A DNA stretch of 54,639 nt. It comes from Crocinitomicaceae bacterium. Its GTDB lineage: Bacteria > Bacteroidota > Bacteroidia > Flavobacteriales_D > Crocinitomicaceae. The stretch covers positions 1 through 54,639 of the forward strand of contig JAURHO010000001.1 of the NCBI GenBank assembly GCA_030833265.1, written 5' to 3'. Made by a program: the position numbers and the translations under genes. The notes under the pieces were generated by a model. That model was not told the origin of the DNA. It saw nothing but the letters and a program-made list of their open reading frames with translations, and did no database searches. Below are positions 42,072 through 50,880 of the stretch, in pieces (positions within the stretch are counted from its first letter, which is position 1; each line of letters begins with the position of its first letter).

Positions 42072-43628
42072 TTATTTGATCACAACATTTTTAGTTGTTG
42101 TAAGACCTTCTACTGTAACAGATACAATGTAGCTTCCTTTTGCAACGTTTTCAGTTGAGAAAGAAACAACTTGTGTACCGTTAAGGTTAGTCAAGTTTTT
42201 AGTTGCGATAACGCGACCTTGAAGATCCATTAATGCAACTTGGTAATCTGCATTTGTAGCTTCGAAAGAAACATTCAACTCGTCAGATGCTGGGTTAGGG
42301 TAAACATTCATAGCGATTGTTGCTAACTCATCCATTCCTAAAGCACCTGTTTTGAATGCACGTGAATCCATAGAAGCAAATTCAGCTCCAGAAGCAACAG
42401 TTGTTCCGTTAGCATCTACTAAAGAGTAAGCACCGTTACCGTAAGAACAGCAGATACCATCTCCGTAAGCATCATAGATTTCGAAAACATAACATTGGCT
42501 TGGGTTCAAAGTAACAAGTACTGGAGCTTGAACAGTTTGACCTGCTGCGCCAGTTGTCATGTCTGCCCAGCTACCACCACCTTGAGCTACAGTAGCACCT
42601 GTGCTATTCTTGATCGCCCAAGAAGTTTCAGAAGCATAGTAATCAGTAGTGATGTTTACAGTTACATACTGAGAAATAGCGTTAGAAGCATTTGCGATAG
42701 TTGCAGTAGCACCATTGTTTGCAGCTGAAGCATCACCTGCAGTTGTAACAGTAACAGTTAAAGCACCACCAGTAAAGTTAGCGATAGGTGAACAAACCAC
42801 GTTTGCAACACCGTAAGTAGCTAAGTTACCGCTGTAAGTACCTGTAGAAACTGTAGTACCACCTTGTGTGATTGTTACAGTTGCAGCAGTAAGTGCAGTT
42901 GTTCCGTTGTTTTGAATGTCAACAGATGGCGTGTAAGAACCTTCACAATGAACCAAAGAACCTGTGTAGTTCAAAGCAGCAACATCAGTTGGAGCAGATG
43001 CAGGTGGAGGACATGCACTAACAGTAGCATACAACTCAGCACCAGTTAATTGACCAACTTCTTCGATAATGCGGTTAGGGCAAATACGGTAGATTGTTGG
43101 AAAGTAAGCGATGTTGTAATCGTTGTTGATTTGGTTTGCTGAAGCTGAAGCTGGGTTAGCCATTGGGAATTGAACTTGACCAACAGTTGTGTTCAAGATG
43201 TTTGAACCTGCAGGTGAATTTGTAGGTTCAATCCAGTTACCAATTGCACCGCTACCATCTAACATAGTTGCATCAGCAGTAGTTCCGTCTCCTTCGATCC
43301 AGATTACCATTACATCGTTAGTTGTAGAAGAAGCAACACCTGGAGCTCCTGTTGGACCGTGTGCAACATACACTTCATCAAGTGCACCTGAACAATGGTA
43401 AGCCCAACATGGACCACACCAAGTAGCAGAAACATCTAAGAATACAGTGTATCCTTGGTCTAGGTAGTCGTACAATGTGTAAGAACCATTGTTTGTCATA
43501 CCAGCAGTAGCTAACCATGATTGGTTTGCCGTTACTGTAAAGTTTGGAGCAACGCTTCCTGGGGCTAGCTGCGCATTTGCACTAACACCTGCAAGTAGCA
43601 TTGCAGCTGAGAATAATAGTTTTTTCAT
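42072..43628 (-). CDS. Thioredoxin-fold T9SS-secreted protein, probably highly expressed
   Basis: The 518-residue protein has a signal peptide ending in ANAQ (about 20) and a thioredoxin/AhpC-like domain (about 22-205) with the redox motif ATWCGPCWAYHC (Cys71, Cys74). A CARDB-like Ig domain (about 210-315) follows, then a domain with TDYYASETSWAIKNSTG and IYDAYGDGICCSYGNG (about 318-425), and a type A sorting domain (NVYPNPASDELNVSF to the end). The last three parts parallel those of the protease at 29480. The codon choice is narrow (AAC, TAC, GGT, ACT, GTT favoured), unlike its neighbours, and a strong terminator follows. Both suggest abundant expression. The best -7 candidate (TATATTTA at 43650-43657) has one mismatch. 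Confidence 0.88.
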   Translation of the reverse strand: MKKLLFSAAMLLAGVSANAQLAPGSVAPNFTVTANQSWLATAGMTNNGSYTLYDYLDQGYTVFLDVSATWCGPCWAYHCSGALDEVYVAHGPTGAPGVASSTTNDVMVIWIEGDGTTADATMLDGSGAIGNWIEPTNSPAGSNILNTTVGQVQFPMANPASASANQINNDYNIAYFPTIYRICPNRIIEEVGQLTGAELYATVSACPPPASAPTDVAALNYTGSLVHCEGSYTPSVDIQNNGTTALTAATVTITQGGTTVSTGTYSGNLATYGVANVVCSPIANFTGGALTVTVTTAGDASAANNGATATIANASNAISQYVTVNITTDYYASETSWAIKNSTGATVAQGGGSWADMTTGAAGQTVQAPVLVTLNPSQCYVFEIYDAYGDGICCSYGNGAYSLVDANGTTVASGAEFASMDSRAFKTGALGMDELATIAMNVYPNPASDELNVSFEATNADYQVALMDLQGRVIATKNLTNLNGTQVVSFSTENVAKGSYIVSVTVEGLTTTKNVVIK

Positions 43629-43710
43629 GCGTTAAAATTTAAGTTTGTGTAAATATAAAGAAAATCCGCTCAAGGAAAAAAGCGAAAACCCTAAAACTAA
43701 AAGAAAATTG

Positions 43711-44460
43711 CTATTTTTTCTTGAGTTGTTCTTTGATAAACAACTCAATAGCGCCGACCATAGAAGGTGCTTTAGGATGCGGAGCATGCACATCAAGACG
43801 CAAGTTGTTCTTTAAAACGGCATTTGCCGTAGTAGGCCCAAATGCTGCAATTGCAGTAGTGTTTTGCTTGAAATCTGGGAAGTTTTTAAACAAAGATTCA
43901 ATCCCACCCGGACTAAAGAAAACGAGCATGTCGTAATAAACATCTTCGAGATCTGATAAGTCAGCAGCAACTGTTTTGTAAAGAATTGCTTTAGTAAATG
44001 GAATGTTAAATTTTTCTAACGTTAACGGGATGTTATCGCGAAGAATATCGGTGCAAGGCAAAAGGAATTTTTCGCCTTTTTGTTTTTTCATGAGTTCGGC
44101 CAGCTCTTCTATAGTTTGCTTGCCAAAGAAAATTTTACGCTTGCGGTAAGTAACGTATTTCTGAAGGTAAAGCGCAACGGCCTCTGTAATACAGAAATAT
44201 TTCATGGTGTCTGGCACCTCAAAACGGATGGCTTCTGACATTCTAAAAAAGTGGTCAACAGCTACTTTAGACGTTAAAATAACGGCTGTGTGCTCGCTGA
44301 TATCTATCTTTTGAGTGCGGAATTCTTTTGCATCAACACCTTCTACCTTGATGAAAGGACGGAAATCGATTTTGAGTTTGTATTTATCAGCTAAATCAAA
44401 ATATGGAGATTTGTCACCCTCGGGTTTTGGCTGAGAAACAAGAATGGTTTTAATGGCCAA
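43711..44460 (-). CDS. hemD: Uroporphyrinogen-III synthase
   Basis: The 249-residue protein has the HemD two-lobe pattern: KTILVSQPKPEGDKSPYFDL at the start, HTAVILTSKVAVDHFFRM in the first lobe, and LVFFSPGGIESLFKNFP and AAFGPTTANAVLKNNLRLDV in the second. It closes hydroxymethylbilane to uroporphyrinogen III in tetrapyrrole synthesis. HemD is poorly conserved, so the assignment rests on the pattern and on the adjacent DUF4271 gene, a pairing I recognise from Bacteroidota. The ATG follows the DUF4271 stop by 20 bases. The heme chaperone hemW lies elsewhere in the window. Confidence 0.9.
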   Translation of the reverse strand: MAIKTILVSQPKPEGDKSPYFDLADKYKLKIDFRPFIKVEGVDAKEFRTQKIDISEHTAVILTSKVAVDHFFRMSEAIRFEVPDTMKYFCITEAVALYLQKYVTYRKRKIFFGKQTIEELAELMKKQKGEKFLLPCTDILRDNIPLTLEKFNIPFTKAILYKTVAADLSDLEDVYYDMLVFFSPGGIESLFKNFPDFKQNTTAIAAFGPTTANAVLKNNLRLDVHAPHPKAPSMVGAIELFIKEQLKKK

Positions 44461-44480
44461 TTTTTAGAATTTAATGTGTT

Positions 44481-45131
44481 TTAGCTTGTAAACCAGCGCC
44501 ATACAAGAAGCATAGGCAGGATTTCCAAGGCGCAAAGGTACAAAATTAAATAATACCATTCCAAATTTGCTTGCTGCGCAATTCGCCAAGATTTAAAAAT
44601 TCGCCAAACATAAACTAAGCATGAACAAAGTATAAAGGTATTGTTAATCAAGTTGTTGGCTTGTCCGTTGATTGTCCAAAGAAAGGCCAACGCCAGAAAA
44701 ACTAAACCCGTAAAAGACCATACTTGTCTGTTTACTTCAGCAAATGCAGCAGACCACTTCCATTGCCCTACCAGAAAGAGCACTAAACGATAAATAAGCG
44801 ATTGAAAAAGTACCCAAGCACATACAACAACTGCGCTCATTAAAAAGGCTTCTGTCCTCGTGTAAAACTCAGAAACAAATAGATAAACACACAGATTTAA
44901 AGACAAATAAAAATTGACAAAAAATAGCGCTTGTGTCTGTGGGCGCATCTTTTCATCATCAAAGCCAAAGCTTTCAATACGGCTCGTTTTCAGGAATCTG
45001 CGCCAAGACAAACTCAGGGCATTTGGAGTGCTCAGTCTTGCATAGGCAATAAAAGCAAGGGATAGCAGCGATATAAACAGTAAATAACTATTTAATTGTG
45101 AGCCTCTTTCTATTAATTCAAATGATTGCAT
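44481..45131 (-). CDS. DUF4271 membrane protein
   Basis: This 216-residue protein has about six hydrophobic helices and the DUF4271 pattern of Bacteroidota, with KTSRIESFGFDDEKMRPQTQ in the first loop and a C-terminal LYLCALEILPMLLV segment. Function is unknown. It is the first gene of a short operon with hemD, from a promoter divergent to the acyl-CoA dehydrogenase gene. Confidence 0.85.
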   Translation of the reverse strand: MQSFELIERGSQLNSYLLFISLLSLAFIAYARLSTPNALSLSWRRFLKTSRIESFGFDDEKMRPQTQALFFVNFYLSLNLCVYLFVSEFYTRTEAFLMSAVVVCAWVLFQSLIYRLVLFLVGQWKWSAAFAEVNRQVWSFTGLVFLALAFLWTINGQANNLINNTFILCSCLVYVWRIFKSWRIAQQANLEWYYLILYLCALEILPMLLVWRWFTS

Positions 45132-45148
45132 ATCCTATTTGCTGAACA

Positions 45149-45156
45149 CAAAAATA
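45149..45156 (-). promoter_or_regulatory. -7 element for DUF4271-hemD
   Basis: Minus-strand TATTTTTG, full TAnnTTTG match, 17 bases before the ATG at 45131; divergent from the element at 45195. Confidence 0.55.
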
Positions 45157-45194
45157 ATTCAAATTCCAATGCTACAGCTGCACAGATTATTCCT

Positions 45195-45202
45195 TACTTT
45201 TG
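45195..45202 (+). promoter_or_regulatory. -7 element for the acyl-CoA dehydrogenase gene
   Basis: TACTTTTG, full TAnnTTTG match, 15 bases before the ATG at 45218. It overlaps an in-frame TTG at 45200 and so rules that start out. Confidence 0.6.
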
Positions 45203-45217
45203 TGCCAAACATCAATC

Positions 45218-46414
45218 ATGAAAACTGATCAATACCAACATCCCGATTATTACAACATGGATGACCTCCTCTCAGACGAGCACAAACTTGTCCGAGATGC
45301 AGCAAGAGCCTGGGTGAAAAAAGAAGTTTCGCCGATCATCGATGAGCATTATGAAAAAGCTACTTTCCCGATGCACATTCTGAGTGGGCTCGGAGAAATT
45401 GGCGCTTTTGGCCCTTACATTCCTGAAGAATATGGCGGCCCTGGCCTCGACCAAATTTCTTATGGGCTCATCATGCAAGAACTCGAGCGCTGTGACTCCG
45501 GTTTGCGTTCAACCGCATCTGTGCAGTCATCATTAGTGATGTATCCTATCTGGAAATATGGTTCAGAAGAGCAAAAATTAAAATACCTACCTAAATTAGC
45601 CACAGGTGAAATGATCGGCTGTTTTGGCTTGACGGAACCAGATTTCGGCTCCAATCCAGGTGGCATGATTACCAATTTCAAAGATGCTGGTGATCACGTC
45701 ATTCTCAATGGTGCTAAAATGTGGATTTCCAATGCGCCTTTTGCACAAATTGCAGTTGTTTGGGCCAAAGATGAAAGTGGTCGCATTCACGGTTTAATCG
45801 TTGAGCGCGGTATGGAAGGCTTCTCAACACCAGAAATGCATGGCAAACTTTCATTGCGTGCTTCTGCCACCGGCGAGCTTATTTTTGACAATGTTAAAGT
45901 TCCTAAATCAAATATTCTTCCAGGTCGTTCAGGTTTGGGTGCGCCTTTGAGCTGCCTTGACTCTGCACGTTTTGGTATCGCATGGGGCGCCTTGGGTGCT
46001 GCCATGGATTGCTATGATCAAGCTTTGCGCTACTCCAAAGAACGCACACAATTCGATGTTCCAATCGGAAGCTTCCAATTGATTCAAAAGAAATTGGCTG
46101 AAATGATTACTGAAATCACCAAAGCACAATTGCTTACTTTACGTCTTGGCCAATTGCGCAACGAAGGTCGTGCAACATCTGCACAAATTTCAATGGCCAA
46201 AAGAAACAATGTAGAAATTGCTTTGAATATTGCACGCGAAGCCAGACAAATACATGGTGGAATGGGTATCACAAGTGAATATTCTATGATGCGCCATATG
46301 GCCAACTTAGAATCTGTCGTAACTTATGAAGGAACTCATGATATTCACCTCCTCATTACAGGAATGGATGTCACCGGAATTCCGGCCTTCACCCGAGAAA
46401 TGCCAAACCTTTAA
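45218..46414 (+). CDS. Acyl-CoA dehydrogenase, glutaryl-CoA dehydrogenase-like
   Basis: The 398-residue flavoprotein shows the acyl-CoA dehydrogenase signatures: CFGLTEPDFGSNPGGM (FAD/substrate loop), KMWISNAPFAQIAVVWAK, RTQFDVPIGSFQLIQKKLA and RQIHGGMGITSEY. The catalytic Glu371 lies in TYEGTHDIHLLITGMDVTGIPAF, the arrangement of glutaryl-CoA dehydrogenase (YEGTHDIHALILGR...TGI.AF), which oxidises and decarboxylates glutaryl-CoA to crotonyl-CoA in lysine and tryptophan breakdown. The substrate should still be treated as likely rather than proven. It stands alone, with its own promoter, two bases from the convergent TPR gene. Confidence 0.9.
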   Translation: MKTDQYQHPDYYNMDDLLSDEHKLVRDAARAWVKKEVSPIIDEHYEKATFPMHILSGLGEIGAFGPYIPEEYGGPGLDQISYGLIMQELERCDSGLRSTASVQSSLVMYPIWKYGSEEQKLKYLPKLATGEMIGCFGLTEPDFGSNPGGMITNFKDAGDHVILNGAKMWISNAPFAQIAVVWAKDESGRIHGLIVERGMEGFSTPEMHGKLSLRASATGELIFDNVKVPKSNILPGRSGLGAPLSCLDSARFGIAWGALGAAMDCYDQALRYSKERTQFDVPIGSFQLIQKKLAEMITEITKAQLLTLRLGQLRNEGRATSAQISMAKRNNVEIALNIAREARQIHGGMGITSEYSMMRHMANLESVVTYEGTHDIHLLITGMDVTGIPAFTREMPNL

Positions 46415-46416
46415 TT

Positions 46417-48246
46417 TTAAAGTTCATCATCTTCAGAAGGCGCATCTCCTCTTAGTAGGCGGATGCGCTTTCTTGCTTCTGCGCCATATAAACTGCTCTT
46501 GTAATCGATCAAGAGTTTTTTATAGGACTCCACTGCAGCTGTTTTATCCAATAAGCGCAATTCCAAAATTTCTGCTGTCCTAAACAAGGCATCGTCGGCT
46601 AGAATATCTTTGCCATGGAGCTTGAGCAAATCGGCATAATAACCCAAAGCTGCTTGCCATTGACCCCGTTGTTCCAAAGCCTGCGCTTTTCTAAACAAAA
46701 TATCATCGGCTAAAGAATGATAAGGAAATTGTGTTTGAATGCTGTCAAATAACACAAAAGCAGAGTCATAATGATGTTGGGCAATCATGCGGTCGGCGGT
46801 GGCAAACCATAGCATGACTTGATAATTGCTGTCTAAGCCATAATTGTCCGTGATGAACACCGCAAGTTGAATGGCATCGTTGGCAATGAGTTTAGAAGTG
46901 GATTCTTTTAAAACATTGAGTTGCGCTTGTGCAAATTCAAATTCGCCATCATAATAGAAGATTTGAGCATTCTTGAATTTGGCCTCGCTACCAATCGTTT
47001 CAAATTTAAAATCGTTATCAACTTGCATATAGAGCAAAGAAGCCTCCCAGATGTCCCCGTCGAGTAAATAGATGTCCGCTAAAAGCATTTTTACCTGTGC
47101 CCGCTGCATATCTGTTAACCCAGGCATTTTTGTCAAAAGCAAAAGGTCTTCAATCGCTTTTTTGGATTGATCCGCATAAAAAGCCCTGATTTCAGCCAAT
47201 TGCAAAGAAAGTTGTAAGCTCACTTTGCCCTTGCCCAAGCGCGCTAATGCCGTTTCAAAATCGAGAATACTTTGGGCAATCTCCTCATTCGTATATGCTC
47301 TGAACTGCGTGATTTGCTGAAACCTTGCGTTGAGTAAAGAGAGTTGTGCTTCATAAAAATTGGGATTGTCTTGACCCAACTCTAGTACATATTGATAACA
47401 ACGACTGGCTTGATCAAAAACAGCATTTTCAACACAAATATGGCCAAGTTCTAATACCTCGCGGCCAGCGCCTTTACTTCTTTTGTCAAGGGCAATAACC
47501 TGATTAACAGCGCCATTAAAATCTCGGTTTTGTACAAAAAGCCAAGTAAGCATCTGCCTAAAAACAAGAGGTGCATTAGTTTGCTGCACTTGCTGCAAAA
47601 GCACTTCCTTTGCCAATTGAAAATCCGGCCCATTCGCATTTACAAGATCCAGGCGAACGCCCAAAGCCTGCTGAATGGCATCAATGATACTTGGCTGTTG
47701 GCCCAAATAATCTAAGTAAGCCAAAAGCATTTGGCGCTTATCTCCGGCTAAAGCATAATAATCTGCGTATTGAAAATTAAAAGGGTAATAAGGCGCTAAT
47801 TTCTTTCCCTGATCAAGTGTTCTTTTTGCGTAGTCTAGCTTGCCTTTACTTGAAAAAGCCTGATAAACATTGATGATTTGACCTGGATTTGGCTCTAGTT
47901 CATTGACAATATCTTCATAGATTTTTTTAGCCTTTGCCGGTTCGTCGAGTTCCTCATAGAAAGTCCCTGCTAATAAGCGGACTTCGTAGTCCTGTTTATT
48001 TAGGGAGATTTGTTTTTTCAGAACTTTCTCTGCTGTTTTGTCATCTTTTTGAGCTCTTAAACACGTAAAGTATGGCATAAAAACAGCCTTGCTTTGGTCG
48101 GTCTCATAAATTTTTTGATAATAAACGAGGGCCTTATCAAATTCTGAATTATTGAAATAATACTGTGCTAATTGTAAATCAGAGTTGTTTTGCGCAAACG
48201 ACTTTAAACCAAAAACTAAAAAGAAAATAACAACGAAGTATTTCAT
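46417..48246 (-). CDS. Exported TPR-repeat protein
   Basis: The 609-residue protein has a signal peptide ending in LKSFAQ (about 19). At least eight tetratricopeptide-like units follow, for example DLQLAQYYFNNSEFDKALVYY at the start and AQALEQRGQWQAALGYYADLL and RTAEILELRLLDKTAAVESY near the end. The end is acidic (SEDDEL). It is a likely periplasmic or outer-membrane-associated scaffold of unknown partner. It is the last gene of the long operon and overlaps the coiled-coil lipoprotein gene by four bases. Confidence 0.82.
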   Translation of the reverse strand: MKYFVVIFFLVFGLKSFAQNNSDLQLAQYYFNNSEFDKALVYYQKIYETDQSKAVFMPYFTCLRAQKDDKTAEKVLKKQISLNKQDYEVRLLAGTFYEELDEPAKAKKIYEDIVNELEPNPGQIINVYQAFSSKGKLDYAKRTLDQGKKLAPYYPFNFQYADYYALAGDKRQMLLAYLDYLGQQPSIIDAIQQALGVRLDLVNANGPDFQLAKEVLLQQVQQTNAPLVFRQMLTWLFVQNRDFNGAVNQVIALDKRSKGAGREVLELGHICVENAVFDQASRCYQYVLELGQDNPNFYEAQLSLLNARFQQITQFRAYTNEEIAQSILDFETALARLGKGKVSLQLSLQLAEIRAFYADQSKKAIEDLLLLTKMPGLTDMQRAQVKMLLADIYLLDGDIWEASLLYMQVDNDFKFETIGSEAKFKNAQIFYYDGEFEFAQAQLNVLKESTSKLIANDAIQLAVFITDNYGLDSNYQVMLWFATADRMIAQHHYDSAFVLFDSIQTQFPYHSLADDILFRKAQALEQRGQWQAALGYYADLLKLHGKDILADDALFRTAEILELRLLDKTAAVESYKKLLIDYKSSLYGAEARKRIRLLRGDAPSEDDEL

Positions 48247-48797
48247 CTTTGGCGCGCAGCTTTTTCTTGTAATTGATTAGCTAAAGCATTTACAGGTGGA
48301 TACAGCGCATAGTAATCTTCAAAAAGCTTGGCCTTCGCACGAAGGTACTCTTTGGTTAGGGCCGCTAATTGATCCACTTTGTTGTGTTCAAACTTAATAA
48401 ATTCATCGAAGCGCTGGCGTTCACCGCGCCCTAGTTCGACGTCCTGGGCAAGAAGCTTGAGGACTGTCTTTTCTTCTTTAATTCCGGTTCTCAATTGACG
48501 CAATTGTTTGGTAATAGGATTGATGGATTTGCGCATTAGCTTGTAGGCGTCTAGTTGTTGAGCAAGGTCCAAGTTAATTGTGTCGAGGTGAAGATGTTGT
48601 TTGATCTTGAGTTCGGTTTGCATGGTGTTCACTTTTAAAGATGAAACTTCATCCATGCGCTTGTCTTTGATCTGTTCAGCTAGCTGATCAAGTCTTTTTT
48701 GCTCTTGTTGAATGCGCTTTAATTGCTGTTCTTTGTTAATGTCAGCACACGATGTTAAAAAGCTTACTAAAGTGAAGACGATAAGTAATTTGTTCAT
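48243..48797 (-). CDS. Coiled-coil lipoprotein, function unknown
   Basis: The 184-residue protein has a lipoprotein signal (LVSFLTSC, Cys about 17) followed by almost entirely charged helical sequence: Lys/Gln/Glu/Leu heptads such as QQLKRIQQEQKRLDQLAEQI, and LRQLRTGIKEEKTVLKLLAQ. I do not recognise a family. It overlaps the PAP2-like gene upstream and the TPR gene downstream by four bases each, so all three are translated together. The pairing with a TPR protein suggests that the two may interact. Confidence 0.7.
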   Translation of the reverse strand: MNKLLIVFTLVSFLTSCADINKEQQLKRIQQEQKRLDQLAEQIKDKRMDEVSSLKVNTMQTELKIKQHLHLDTINLDLAQQLDAYKLMRKSINPITKQLRQLRTGIKEEKTVLKLLAQDVELGRGERQRFDEFIKFEHNKVDQLAALTKEYLRAKAKLFEDYYALYPPVNALANQLQEKAARQR

Positions 48798-49447
48798 CCA
48801 ATTTGATTTAAATAAAGATGTAAACCAGCCGTGATAATCGTTGCTAATAAAAAACCTGTGTATACTTCAATTGGCCTGTGTTTCTTAAGATACAATCTTG
48901 CCGACATCGTCAAGCCAGCAGCAATTATTGAACCAAGAAGCCACCAATTGCTAAAATCAGTTTGGCCAGCCGTGTAAACAGCTAAAAACCCAACAAGAAT
49001 TCCTGCGCCGGCAGCGTGTAAAGAGATTTTGATCCAACGGTTGATCAAAAGAAACAAACTCGTGATGGCAACGCCCGATAACGGGAGCGCATAATAATAA
49101 CTAGGCAAGGTATTGTTTCCTGCCTTGTAGGCTAATAAAAAGAAAAGAACTAGTGAATAAATGAGCATGATGATTAACGGCAAGCCACGCTCCCCTTGTG
49201 TTTCAATGTCAATGGTGCTAATGACTTTAAAGCGATGCAATAAAATGAAAGAAACACCGGGTGCGACTACACTAAACATGAAAAAGATGGTAAACAGCGC
49301 CCACTTTGTTGGAAGTGGCGCGAAATATAGCGAGCTCATGGCATAGCTGGTGCTGATTGCCGGCACAAATAAACTGATCAAAATGCCATAAGTCGGCATA
49401 AATAAGGGTAAAAACACCCATGAAAATATATGTGAAAGTATCCTCAT
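48794..49447 (-). CDS. PAP2-like membrane protein with a degenerate active site
   Basis: The 217-residue protein has about six helices. The second half shows traces of the PAP2 phosphatase motifs. ISLH at 141-144 stands where PSGH is expected, and SARLYLKKHRPIEV at 182-195 keeps Arg184 and the R-x5-H spacing to His190 of the SRx5Hx3D motif, with Glu194 instead of Asp. The first motif (Kx6RP) is not evident. It could be a non-catalytic or altered lipid-phosphate enzyme. It overlaps rpoN and the coiled-coil lipoprotein gene by four bases each. Confidence 0.65.
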   Translation of the reverse strand: MRILSHIFSWVFLPLFMPTYGILISLFVPAISTSYAMSSLYFAPLPTKWALFTIFFMFSVVAPGVSFILLHRFKVISTIDIETQGERGLPLIIMLIYSLVLFFLLAYKAGNNTLPSYYYALPLSGVAITSLFLLINRWIKISLHAAGAGILVGFLAVYTAGQTDFSNWWLLGSIIAAGLTMSARLYLKKHRPIEVYTGFLLATIITAGLHLYLNQIG

Positions 49448-50880
49448 AATTCTTTGCGCATTCTGGCAACTGGTATTTGTAATTGTTCTCTGTACTTCGC
49501 AACTGTACGGCGGGCAATGTTGTAGCCCTTTTCCCTTAAAAGATCCATGAGTTTCTCGTCAGTGAGCGGATTGTGCTTGTCTTCTGCTTCAATGGCATCG
49601 GAGAGAATCTTTTTAACTTCTCGGGTAGAAACCTCTTCGCCGGAATCTGTCGATAATGACTCTGAGAAGAAGTATTTCAAGGAAAAGATCCCGTAGTTTG
49701 TTTGTACATATTTTGAATTGGCCACACGAGATACCGTTGAAATATCTAACTCTACCATATCGGCGATGTCTTTCAGAATCATGGGTCTGAGTTTAGTTTC
49801 ATCGCCACTCAAAAAATAAGCTTCTTGGTATTCGAGAATGGCGCCCATCGTAAGCAACAAGGTTTGCTGACGTTGTTTGATCGCGTCGATAAACCACTTG
49901 GCACCATCTAGTTTCTGCTTGACAAATTGAAAGGCTTCTTTGTCTGATTTTGAACTTTTAGCTCCCTCCGCATAACTGCGCAGCATGTTTTCGTAATCGC
50001 GATTCACTTTTAAATCAGGGGCATTCCGACTATTGAGGCTTAACTCCAAACGGCCTTCGTGTTCAAATAATGTGAAGTCCGGAACGATTTGCTGATAACT
50101 CTTTGCCGCTTCGCGCATTGAACCTCCAGGCTTTGGATTACAGCGTAAAATTTCGTCAATGGCCTCTTTTAAATCTTGGTCTTCGATTTCGAGCTTTTTG
50201 GCAATGCGCTCATAGTGCTTTTTGGTGAACTCTTCAAAGTACTTTTCTACTATTTTGAGGGCCGTATATCTAACGATATCTCCGTCTTGTTTGCGCTGCA
50301 ATTGTAACAATAAGCATTCTTGTAAATTCCTTGCGCCAACACCGGCCGGCTCTAGTTCTTGAACCAAAGCTAAAACTGCTTCCACCTCTTTTTCTGTGGC
50401 TTCAACATTCATCGAAAAAGCTAAATCATCTACAATGGCATCAATGGCTCGGTTCAAATAGCCCGATTCATCAAGATTACCCACAATTAAATGAGCGATC
50501 ACAAATTGTTTTTCATCCAGATAAAGCAAGTGCAATTGCTCTATCAGGCGCTCCTGAAAACTCTGTTCACCGGATAGCGGAATGACGCGTTCTTCTTCAT
50601 CGCGCGATTGATTATTTGCTTGTGTTTTGTAGTCAGCGATGTCATCATCTAGATAATCCGACAGGTCGAAATCATCGTTGTCGTCGTCATAATCGTCTTG
50701 TTGGTCAAAATCATCGTCTTCAAGTTCTTGACCCTCCTCTAAAGCAGGATTTTCCTCAAGCTCTTGTTTGATGCGTTGATCGAGCTCCATGGTCGGCACC
50801 TGCAACAACTTCATTAGCTGAATCTGTTGAGGAGACAGTCTTTGTTCAAGCTTTTGAATAAGTTGTTGCCGTAAAGCCAT
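49444..50880 (-). CDS. rpoN: RNA polymerase sigma-54 factor
   Basis: This 478-residue sigma factor has the sigma-54 layout. The Gln/Leu-rich region I (SPQQIQLMKLLQVPTMELDQRI, about 13-45) contacts activators. A very acidic region II (about 47-90) follows, then the core-binding domain, and the DNA-binding domain ends in the RpoN box ARRTVAKYREQLQIPVARMR. Transcription by sigma-54 needs an AAA+ activator; none is in the window. Its ATG overlaps the Omp28 stop by one base (TAATG), so it is embedded in the redox/outer-membrane operon. Confidence 0.97.
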   Translation of the reverse strand: MALRQQLIQKLEQRLSPQQIQLMKLLQVPTMELDQRIKQELEENPALEEGQELEDDDFDQQDDYDDDNDDFDLSDYLDDDIADYKTQANNQSRDEEERVIPLSGEQSFQERLIEQLHLLYLDEKQFVIAHLIVGNLDESGYLNRAIDAIVDDLAFSMNVEATEKEVEAVLALVQELEPAGVGARNLQECLLLQLQRKQDGDIVRYTALKIVEKYFEEFTKKHYERIAKKLEIEDQDLKEAIDEILRCNPKPGGSMREAAKSYQQIVPDFTLFEHEGRLELSLNSRNAPDLKVNRDYENMLRSYAEGAKSSKSDKEAFQFVKQKLDGAKWFIDAIKQRQQTLLLTMGAILEYQEAYFLSGDETKLRPMILKDIADMVELDISTVSRVANSKYVQTNYGIFSLKYFFSESLSTDSGEEVSTREVKKILSDAIEAEDKHNPLTDEKLMDLLREKGYNIARRTVAKYREQLQIPVARMRKEL

